The notes under the pieces were generated by a model. It was not told where the DNA came from. It searched no databases and worked only from the letters and a program-made list of their open reading frames with translations. Of a stretch of 64,000 bases of DNA, positions 1 through 6,662 are shown piece by piece. Both the position numbers and the translations under genes were made by a program. How positions within the stretch are numbered: position 1 is the first letter of the stretch; each line of letters starts with the position of its first letter. The DNA is from Hymenobacter jeollabukensis (GTDB lineage Bacteria > Bacteroidota > Bacteroidia > Cytophagales > Hymenobacteraceae), in NCBI RefSeq assembly GCF_005771675.1, contig NZ_VAJM01000002.1, forward strand, positions 434,001 to 498,000, written 5' to 3'.

Positions 1-466
1 AGAAGCTGTAGCCCACGGCGCCATGGTAGCCGTAGGTACCCGTGTTGCGCGTGTAATAATCCTCCGGACGCGGACCGCTGACTAGGCGGTAGTCCAGGCT
101 ACGGTAGTGGGTTACTCCTATATCGACCCCAGCTTCCCCGAACACGCGGTGCCGGCCGCTGCCCGGCAGGTAGTAGCGGACAAAAGGCGCCAGGCCGTAG
201 CCTAACTCGCGGTAGTATTGAATGCCGTTCGACCGCTGCCGGCCGTAATGCAGGTTCAGGCCGGCCCCCAGAGCCAGATTATCGGCCAGAAAGTACGCCG
301 CCGAGGGGTGTAGCGCCGCCGAAAAGGTCGAGCCCGAGTATTTGGCTCGGCTGTAGCTCAGGTCGCCCAACGAGACGCCCAGCAGTTTGGCCCCGCGCTC
401 GGTCTGGGCCTGGGCAGCGGGCAGCAGCAGACCGCAGGCGGCCAGTGCTAATAAGGGTTTTCGCAT
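1..466 (-). CDS. Outer-membrane beta-barrel protein, N-terminal part (cut by window edge)
   Basis: The reading frame opens at an ATG at 464-466 and runs off the left edge, giving about 155 residues. It starts with a signal peptide (MRKPLLALAACGLLLPAAQAQ) and continues with alternating aromatic/polar strands such as AAYFLADNLALGAGLNLHYG and APFVRYYLPG, the pattern of small porin-type beta-barrels of Bacteroidota. No catalytic motif is visible. It is transcribed leftward, in the same direction as rlpA; the rlpA terminator lies between the two, so it probably has its own promoter. A longer frame on the same strand from 506 is a shadow in another phase. The barrel class is inferred from strand pattern only; substrate unknown. 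Confidence 0.6.
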   Translation of the reverse strand, partial: MRKPLLALAACGLLLPAAQAQTERGAKLLGVSLGDLSYSRAKYSGSTFSAALHPSAAYFLADNLALGAGLNLHYGRQRSNGIQYYRELGYGLAPFVRYYLPGSGRHRVFGEAGVDIGVTHYRSLDYRLVSGPRPEDYYTRNTGTYGYHGAVGYSF

Positions 467-566
467 ACCGGATGAAAACGGATGAGGATAGAAAAAGCGG
501 TTCCATAAACTGCCGGAAGGCAGCCGCTATTGCCTGGAGCCAGCTCCGAAAATAAAGGTTGCAACC

Positions 567-600
567 AAAAACGCCCCGGCTGCCGGGCAGTCGGGGCGTT
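567..600 (-). terminator. Rho-independent terminator of the RlpA gene
   Basis: A perfect 9-bp stem (570-578 with 592-600) encloses a 13-nt loop; on the minus strand it is followed directly by a run of T (complement of 567-571). It sits 28 bp past the RlpA stop. Confidence 0.8.
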
Positions 601-627
601 CAGGAATAAGGTGCTGGCCGGGAGGCG

Positions 628-1380
628 TTATAAATTCTCCGCCTGGCGCACGAGGCCGTTGATACCTCGATTCTGCAGGCGCTGCCACACGTCGTCGGCC
701 ACGCTGCGGGGCATGCGCTGACCCACGATGACGCGGTTGAGCGGGCGGCCGTTCACGTTGTCCTGGCGCACGGCCACGGGCAGTTGCGCGTCGAGCGACT
801 TGATCTGGGCCATCAGGGCTTCGGCGTTGCGCAGCTCGCCGAAAGTGCCGGCCTGTACCACGTAGGTGGCTTCGGTTTCGGGCGTGGTTTCGGTCACGGC
901 TACGTCAGTAGCCTCAGGCTCGGGCACCGTCACGGTGCCGGCCACCGGGCCGAGGGGCGTATCATCGGGCACGATTTCGGCCACGACGCCCAGGGCGCCC
1001 ATACGCACGATGTCGAGTGGGCGGGCGGCAATTTCCGACAGATCCAGGATGCGCTGGTGACGGTACGGGCCGCGGTCGGTTACTTCCACCACCACGGCTT
1101 TGCCGTTGCTGGGGTTGGTCACGCGCAGCTTGGTGCCGAAGGGCAGGGTCTTGTGCGCGCAGGTGTACTTGTTGCGGTCGAAGCGGGTGCCGCTGCTGGT
1201 GCGGTGGCCCTGATGCTCGCGGCCGTACCAGGAGGCGCGGCCCCGGAGCACGGCGCCCTTAGAGGCCGTGGCAGTGGGCGTATCGTCGGCGAAGGAGGAC
1301 AGCGAGGTGGCTACCAGCAGCAGGGCCGTCAGCCACATCATCAGCAAGCCCGAGAGGTTCTGTCGTTGTTTAAACTTCAT
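628..1380 (-). CDS. rlpA: RlpA-like lipid-free septal/lytic transglycosylase with SPOR domain
   Basis: The 250-residue product has a signal peptide (about 1-31), a double-psi beta-barrel RlpA domain (about 45-135, with RGRASWYG and VEVTDRGPY motifs) and a C-terminal SPOR domain (about 170-247) that in the family binds denuded glycan strands at division sites. RlpA proteins are periplasmic or outer-membrane glycan-cleaving enzymes; many carry a lipobox, but no lipobox Cys is visible here, so it is probably soluble periplasmic. A linker rich in Thr, Glu and Val joins the domains. It is a single-gene unit with a promoter box 26 nt upstream and a strong terminator downstream. Family assignment is firm; enzymatic activity is inferred from family. 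Confidence 0.88.
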   Translation of the reverse strand: MKFKQRQNLSGLLMMWLTALLLVATSLSSFADDTPTATASKGAVLRGRASWYGREHQGHRTSSGTRFDRNKYTCAHKTLPFGTKLRVTNPSNGKAVVVEVTDRGPYRHQRILDLSEIAARPLDIVRMGALGVVAEIVPDDTPLGPVAGTVTVPEPEATDVAVTETTPETEATYVVQAGTFGELRNAEALMAQIKSLDAQLPVAVRQDNVNGRPLNRVIVGQRMPRSVADDVWQRLQNRGINGLVRQAENL

Positions 1381-1405
1381 TCATTCTCTGCTATTGTGAA
1401 CAGGC

Positions 1406-1439
1406 CAAATCTATTAGCCTATCCGAAATACAATCCAAA
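1406..1439 (-). promoter_or_regulatory. Bacteroidota-type promoter for the RlpA gene
   Basis: On the minus strand TAGATTTG (complement of 1406-1413) fits the -7 consensus TAnnTTTG exactly, with TTG at 1431-1433 or TTTG at 1436-1439 as the -33 element at 17 or 22 nt spacing. It lies 26 nt before the start codon. The rest of this 346-bp gap (to 1726) shows no further gene. Confidence 0.55.
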
Positions 1440-1726
1440 CCAGAAGCCCGGCTTGCTGTCAATATAGATTAAAAATTGTGCTTTACCTGTAAAATTTGCA
1501 TTAGCCCTAACTCGGCCATTGGCGCAAAATCCATGATTGTGTTTCCTGAAGGGTACGTTTGGATTCTATATAGACGAAACCGGGTGGCGGGCGGAAATAA
1601 GATTATCCGCCGCTGAAAAAAAATGCCGAGCTGGCTCCGCCTTTTGTCCAAGTGCCGGTTGCAGGAGTGAAAAATAATGCTTAAGCAACTAGTAGCCCCG
1701 GCCGACGCCTTCTCGTAAGTTTACCC

Positions 1727-2638
1727 ATGGATTTTGGCCGACTTCCGGACGTGCGCGGCATCGACTTTCGCCTGCCGCCCGACCACCCCGACACCGCCGC
1801 CCTGCTGGCCCGCCTCGCCCCACCCGCTGCGCCGGCGCCCATCTGGGTTGGCTGCCCCACCTGGACCAACAAAGCCTGGCTGGGCAGCTGGTACCCGCTG
1901 GGGCTGCGCGAAGACCAGCAGCTGCAGTACTACGCCCGGCAGTTCAACTCGCTGGAAGTCAATGTGACGCACTACCGCATTCCCGATGCCGAGATGGTGC
2001 GCCGCTGGCGGGCCGCCGTGCCCGCGCACTTCCGCTTCTGCCCCAAAGTGCCCCAGAGCATCAGCCACGACCGGGAACTGTACCGCGCCGACGACCTGAC
2101 CAACAGCTTCTGCCGCGCCCTCGAAAACCTGGGTGAGCAGCTCGGCATGGCGTTTTTGCAGATGGGCCCCAACTTCGCGCCGCCCCAGCTGCCGCGCCTG
2201 GAACGCTACCTGCTCGACTGGCCCGCCCACCTGCCGCTGGCCGTGGAGCTGCGCCACCCCGCCTGGTACCACGACCCCGGCGTGCTGGCCGAAACCGGCG
2301 CCCTGCTCGAAGCCCTGGGCAAAACCTGGGTTATCAGCGACGTGGCCGGCCGCCGCGACGTGCTGCACCAGCGCCTGACCACGCCCCGGGCCTTCATCCG
2401 CTTCAACGGCCACGCCCTGCACCGCACCGACTACCTGCGCGCCGACGCCTGGGCCGAGCGTCTGGCCGACTGGCTGGCCACCGGCCTGCACGAAGCCTAC
2501 TTCTTTATCCACCAGCGCGACGTGAACGACGCGCCCACCTGGGCTCAGTACTTCCTGCAGCGTCTCGGCAAGCTCACCGGTCGCGAGCTGCCGATGCCGC
2601 AGCTAGTGGTGCAGCCGGTGCAGGGCCGGCTGTTCTGA
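1727..2638 (+). CDS. DUF72 (YecE-like) TIM-barrel protein
   Basis: The 303-residue protein has hallmarks of the DUF72/YecE family: IWVGCPTWTNKAWLGSWYP near residue 39, the N-S-L-E-V-N-x-T-H/F-Y motif (NSLEVNVTHYRIP), FRFCPKVPQSISHD, a late AVELRHPAW and AFIRFNGH block, and a terminal YFFIHQRDVNDAP segment. The family adopts a TIM-barrel fold; its biochemical role is not established. It stands alone between rlpA and a convergent barrel gene. A near-consensus box TAAGTTTA (1716-1723) ends three bases before the ATG, so transcription may be almost leaderless or the box fortuitous. No signal peptide, so cytoplasmic. Confidence 0.85.
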   Translation: MDFGRLPDVRGIDFRLPPDHPDTAALLARLAPPAAPAPIWVGCPTWTNKAWLGSWYPLGLREDQQLQYYARQFNSLEVNVTHYRIPDAEMVRRWRAAVPAHFRFCPKVPQSISHDRELYRADDLTNSFCRALENLGEQLGMAFLQMGPNFAPPQLPRLERYLLDWPAHLPLAVELRHPAWYHDPGVLAETGALLEALGKTWVISDVAGRRDVLHQRLTTPRAFIRFNGHALHRTDYLRADAWAERLADWLATGLHEAYFFIHQRDVNDAPTWAQYFLQRLGKLTGRELPMPQLVVQPVQGRLF

Positions 2639-2653
2639 GGCGACGGTGGGGCA

Positions 2654-2669
2654 ATTCTTTTAAAAGAAT
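2654..2669. repeat. 16-bp perfect AT palindrome at a convergent gene junction
   Basis: ATTCTTTTAAAAGAAT is a perfect palindrome overlapping the stop codon of the leftward barrel gene and lying 15 bp after the DUF72 stop. It may be a compact bidirectional terminator or a protein site; too small to decide. Confidence 0.4.
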
Positions 2670-3349
2670 ATGCCCACGGTGAGTCCGGCCGCCGGCGCCA
2701 GCTTGTGCCCGGCCTGACTGCCGCGGCCCAGCTTCAGGCCCGCCGAGGCGTCGAGGAAGCCGCGCTGGCCCAGCGGGAGCTGGTAGCCGGCCACGAGCTG
2801 ATTGGCCCGCCGCAGCTGATAGGTGTAAGCTGCGCCGCCGCTGACCTCAGGCTGCAGCGTGCTCTGGAAGGTGCGGCTGGCCAGCAGGCTGACGTAGGGG
2901 CCGCTGAATTCTTCGCGGGCTTCGTTGCGCAGGCCCTTGATCGGCAGGTAGTAGCGCAGGCCCGAGGTGACGTCGAACTGCGTCAGGCCGGGTGCTTCGG
3001 GCTGACCCGGCAGCGGCTGGCGCGCAGGGTCGTAGACGGAGGTGAAGGTAGCCAGCACGCTCAGCCCGAAAAACAGCCGCCGCTCGTAGCCTAGGCTGAC
3101 GGGCAGGGTCAGGCCGGTTTGGCGCGTCCAGGACTGGCTGGCGGCCAGCCCCACCTTGAGCACGCCCACCCGCTCGGGGCGCAGAGGGCAGCTGGCGGAA
3201 GCTGCGGCGGGCGTGAGCGAGGCCGGGGGCAGGCCGCGCAGCAACTCACTGCTGCTGAGCGGGGCCGTCTGGGCGTACGATGAATGAGCGGGGGCGCCGA
3301 GTAGCGCCAGCAGCAGCGCGCTGCCGACGGATTGGATGAGAGTAGCCAT
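2660..3349 (-). CDS. Secreted protein, probable outer-membrane beta-barrel
   Basis: With the start at 3347-3349 the product has 229 residues and begins MATLIQSVGSALLLALLGAP, a good signal peptide ending near ...SSYAQ. Upstream in-frame Met codons (3370, 3379) add residues that spoil the signal peptide, so the inner one is preferred. The mature part alternates hydrophobic and polar strands (LTLPVSLGYERRLFFGLSVL, QLVAGYQLPLGQRGFLDASAG) and ends AGLTVGIFF, with the C-terminal aromatic typical of BAM-inserted barrels. Function not recognised. It is divergent from the metzincin gene, sharing a 155-bp intergenic region. Confidence 0.55.
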   Translation of the reverse strand: MATLIQSVGSALLLALLGAPAHSSYAQTAPLSSSELLRGLPPASLTPAAASASCPLRPERVGVLKVGLAASQSWTRQTGLTLPVSLGYERRLFFGLSVLATFTSVYDPARQPLPGQPEAPGLTQFDVTSGLRYYLPIKGLRNEAREEFSGPYVSLLASRTFQSTLQPEVSGGAAYTYQLRRANQLVAGYQLPLGQRGFLDASAGLKLGRGSQAGHKLAPAAGLTVGIFF

Positions 3350-3504
3350 AACAAGGAGAGTTGTGGCCATGATGCACATCGGCCCCGGCGGTGTTGCACC
3401 CCTCACCCCATCATGTGAGTCCGCGACGGGCAATGTGGCGCGGGGCGTAAGCCGGCTGCGCGCCAAATCTCGTATGTTGCTCCGCCCTTTGTCGTTCTGC
3501 TCCT

Positions 3505-5628
3505 ATGCCCGCACCTATACTCCCGCCGCTGCTCGTCAGTGCGCTTGTTTGCCTGCTCAGCCTGAGCCAGTTGCCAGCCTCCGCTCAGTCTCCCGCTGCT
3601 GCCGATGAAACGCGCTGCCTGCTGCTGCCCCTCGACCCGGCCCGGCGCGCCCAGGCTGCCACGTTGGTAGTGGAAGCCGAAGTGCTCAGCCAGCGCAGCT
3701 TCTGGAACGACGCGCACCGCCGCATCTACACCGCCAACACCCTACGCGTGTACAAGCTGCTGAAGGGGCAGTGGGCCGCCGCCGCGCCGCTTACCGTCGT
3801 GACCGAAGGCGGGGCGGTGGGGGATACGCTGCAGACGCTGACCAACACCCTGCGCCTCAGCCCCGGCCAGCAGGGCCTGCTGTTTCTGACGCCCGCCAGC
3901 TTTGCCGGCGCGGCCCGGCCCGAGGCCTGGGCCGCCTACGCCAGCCGGCAGGGCTTCGTGCGCTACGACGTCGTGACGGCCACGGCCAATGAGCCGTTTC
4001 GCCAATACCCGCTGCTCGACGAGGCGTTCTACCGCGCCCAGACCGCGCTGACCGGCCAAGCCCTGCGTGAGCTGGCCCCAAACCCCGCCCTGGCCGCCGC
4101 GCTGCTCCGCCGCCAGCAGCCCGCCGAGGCCCGGGGCGTCAACGCGCCGCTCATCACCGGCTTCAGCCCGCGCGCCATCGTGGCCGGCGCCGATTCGGTG
4201 CTGACCATCAGCGGGGCGGGTTTTGGCACGGCCCCGGGCGGCGTGGAGTTTCGCAACGCCGACGACGGTGGGGTGTCCTTTACCCGCGTCAATGCCCGCG
4301 ACGTGCTGAGCTGGTCTGATGCGCGCATTCAGGTGCGCGTGCCCTCCTACAGCAGCACCGCCGACCCGGCCGGCAGCGGCACCTTCCGGGTCGTCACGGC
4401 CGATCAGCAAATGGCCACCAGCCCGGTGCTGCTGCCCTTCACGGTACGCTACGCGCTGACCAACGTGCAGGAAACCACTTCGGGCGTGACCTACCGCGCC
4501 GGCCACATCAACCAGAACGGCGCTGGTGGCTACACCTTCCAGCCCGACCCGGCCCTGGCCCCGAACGCGGCGGCGCTGGCCGCTTTCGGCCGGGCGCTGA
4601 GCAACTGGCGCTGCCAGACGGCCATCAACTGGGACCTGGGTAGTGCCCGCGCCGCCCGGGGCATCGGCAACGACGGCGTCAACGCCCTGGAGTTTGACCA
4701 GGGCACGGAGCTGCCGGCCAACATCCTGGGGCGCACCACCAGCACTTACTTGGGCTGCCGCGAAGCCAACGGGAACATCCGCTTCTGGGTCAGGGAAATC
4801 GACATGCAGTTCGACGACGGGGTGAGCTGGCAGTTCGGCCCTGGCACGCCCAGCGGTTCGCAGTTCGATTTTGAAACCGTGGTGCTGCACGAGCTGGGCC
4901 ACGGCCAGCAGCTCAACCACGTCATTGCGCCCGTGGTGGGGGGCGTGCCGCAGCTGGTGATGCACTACGCCATTGGTCGGGGCCAGCTGACGCGCCAGCT
5001 CAACTTCAACCGCGACGTGCTGGGGGGCTACGCCGTGCAGCTGGGCAGCGTTCTGCCGGGTGCCTGTGGGCCTGCCTCCGAGCAACCCGCCCCGCTCACG
5101 GCCCCGCTGGCCGCGCAGCTTCAGAACGGCCGCGCGCTGCTGAGCTGGACCACCCGCAACGAGTGCAGCGGCATGACCTTCAGCGTGGAGCGCAGCCCCG
5201 ATGCCCAGACCTGGACGCGCCTCGCGCAGGTGCCGACTACCGGGGCCACCACGTACACCTACACCGATGGTCAGCCGCTCGGGGGCACCAGCTTCTACCG
5301 CCTGCAGGTGCAGCTGGCCAACGGCCTGAACCTGCCCGCCGCGCCGGTGGGCGTGCGCGAAAGCGGCGCGGCCTTGCTGGTGTACCCCAATCCGGCCACC
5401 GGCCCGCTGCTAACGTTGGAGTACAACGCCCCGGCGGCCTCCAACGCCCTGGAAGTGCGCGTTTTTGATGCCCTGGGCCGCTACTACGGCGGGCAGCGCC
5501 TGACGGTGCCGCAGGCCGGCGTCAACACGCTGCGCATTGGGCTGCCCACGCTGCGGGCCGGCTGGTACGTGCTGCGCTGGAACGACGGCGGCGCCCACGG
5601 CACGGTGCCCTTCGTGCGGGTGCAATAA
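3505..5628 (+). CDS. T9SS-secreted metzincin-type metalloprotease with IPT/TIG domain
   Basis: A 707-residue secreted protein. Order: signal peptide (1-27); an N-terminal region of about 190 residues of unknown type; an IPT/TIG immunoglobulin-like domain (about 217-315, PLITGFSPRAIVAGADSVL); a matrixin-like catalytic domain with the zinc motif HELGHGQQLNH at H462, H466 and H472, preceded by EIDMQFDDGVSW and followed by a Met-turn candidate VMHY (M486); an FN3-like module (about 550-620); and a T9SS type-A sorting domain (YPNP near 631, ending GWYVLRWNDG...VRVQ). In metzincins the residue three after the second His is usually Gly; here it is Gln. The protein is probably exported by T9SS and released or anchored at the surface. 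Activity is inferred from the motif. Confidence 0.78.
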   Translation: MPAPILPPLLVSALVCLLSLSQLPASAQSPAAADETRCLLLPLDPARRAQAATLVVEAEVLSQRSFWNDAHRRIYTANTLRVYKLLKGQWAAAAPLTVVTEGGAVGDTLQTLTNTLRLSPGQQGLLFLTPASFAGAARPEAWAAYASRQGFVRYDVVTATANEPFRQYPLLDEAFYRAQTALTGQALRELAPNPALAAALLRRQQPAEARGVNAPLITGFSPRAIVAGADSVLTISGAGFGTAPGGVEFRNADDGGVSFTRVNARDVLSWSDARIQVRVPSYSSTADPAGSGTFRVVTADQQMATSPVLLPFTVRYALTNVQETTSGVTYRAGHINQNGAGGYTFQPDPALAPNAAALAAFGRALSNWRCQTAINWDLGSARAARGIGNDGVNALEFDQGTELPANILGRTTSTYLGCREANGNIRFWVREIDMQFDDGVSWQFGPGTPSGSQFDFETVVLHELGHGQQLNHVIAPVVGGVPQLVMHYAIGRGQLTRQLNFNRDVLGGYAVQLGSVLPGACGPASEQPAPLTAPLAAQLQNGRALLSWTTRNECSGMTFSVERSPDAQTWTRLAQVPTTGATTYTYTDGQPLGGTSFYRLQVQLANGLNLPAAPVGVRESGAALLVYPNPATGPLLTLEYNAPAASNALEVRVFDALGRYYGGQRLTVPQAGVNTLRIGLPTLRAGWYVLRWNDGGAHGTVPFVRVQ

Positions 5629-5734
5629 CGCTGGCCGGCCCCGGCGCGTACCGTAGAGCCGCCGAATCCGCCGAACTGGCCCGTACTTTGCCAGCGGCTG
5701 GCTCGTTAGAGTCGTGCTTTACCATTCCCCGCGC

Positions 5735-6307
5735 ATGCCCGTTTTCCGCCTCCGCCCGCTGCTGCTACTTACCGCCGCCAGCCTGCTCGCCCACGCCGCC
5801 TCGGCCCAGAAATACCGCACGGCCGTAGGTCTGCGCCTGGGCAGCGGCAACTACGGCTTCACGGCCCAGCAGCGCATCTTCGAGAAAACCACTTTGGAGG
5901 GCCTGGCCACGTTTCGCAGCCGCGAGGTGATGGGCACGCTGCTCATCGAGCGGCACTTCCACATTCTCGGGCCGGCCCTCAACTACTACTTCGGCGCCGG
6001 GGCCCACGCCGGCGGCCACAAGGACTACGGCACCGTCGGCGGCTTCGATGGCATGGTGGGCGCCGAGTGGAAGCTGCCCATCGTGCCGCTGCAGCTCAGC
6101 GTCGACTTCAAGCCCAGCGTGGAGCTGAACAACGAGGACTGGTTCCGCTTTCCCACGGCCGTATCGGTGCGCTACGTGCTGATCAAGGAGAAGAAAAAGC
6201 CTTTCATGGGCGGCCTTTTCGGCGGCGACAAAGACAAGGAGCGCGGCAAAAGCAAGCAGAAAACCAAGGCCGAGCCGCGCAAGTCCGGCGGGCTGTTCGG
6301 TAATTAA
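5735..6307 (+). CDS. Small outer-membrane beta-barrel protein with a basic C-terminal tail
   Basis: Start at 5735 gives MPVFRLRPLLLLTAASLLAHAASAQ, a clean signal peptide; a GTG at 5714 would add seven residues. The 190-residue product has barrel-like strands (RTAVGLRLGSGNYGFTAQQR, ALNYYFGAGAHAGG, MVGAEWKLPIVPLQLSVDFKPS) and then a tail rich in Lys, Arg, Gly and Asp (about 155-190), unusual for a barrel, ending GGLFGN. A TACTTTG box lies at 5684-5690, 44 nt upstream. The gene is followed by a very strong hairpin. Function unknown; barrel topology is inferred. Confidence 0.6.
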   Translation: MPVFRLRPLLLLTAASLLAHAASAQKYRTAVGLRLGSGNYGFTAQQRIFEKTTLEGLATFRSREVMGTLLIERHFHILGPALNYYFGAGAHAGGHKDYGTVGGFDGMVGAEWKLPIVPLQLSVDFKPSVELNNEDWFRFPTAVSVRYVLIKEKKKPFMGGLFGGDKDKERGKSKQKTKAEPRKSGGLFGN

Positions 6308-6372
6308 GACGAGCACGTGTTCAGGTAGGACTGCTGCTGAGGCCGCCTGAAGCCATGTAGAAACTACAGTGT

Positions 6373-6441
6373 ACAAAGCCGCCGCGCCGCGGGTGCCAAT
6401 TGCATCATCTGTAATTGGCGCCCGCGGCGCGGCGGCTTTGT
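6373..6441. terminator. Exceptionally long 29-bp hairpin after the barrel gene
   Basis: Arms 6373-6401 and 6413-6441 pair over 29 bp with a single G-T pair; the loop is 11 nt. The stem begins ACAAAG and ends CTTTGT, giving A/T flanks on both strands, as in bidirectional terminators, but without a long T run. The remainder of the 355-bp gap to the next gene is AT-rich from about 6530 and probably holds its promoter. Confidence 0.65.
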
Positions 6442-6662
6442 GAGCGAATAAACCATTTCTATTCGGTGTCTGCGGGGAAATAGGAGTGGCTGCTCTTGGC
6501 GGGCAGGCAGGCGGAATCAAATCAGATGATAGGTGAATTTTGTGTATTTCCATGGACAAGTTCACTTTTCAGAAAATATTATTATAAATATCATACAAAA
6601 AGTACTTGGATAGAGTATATTTATTAAGCCTTGCCGATCCTTTTTTCCACCATCAACGCTGA

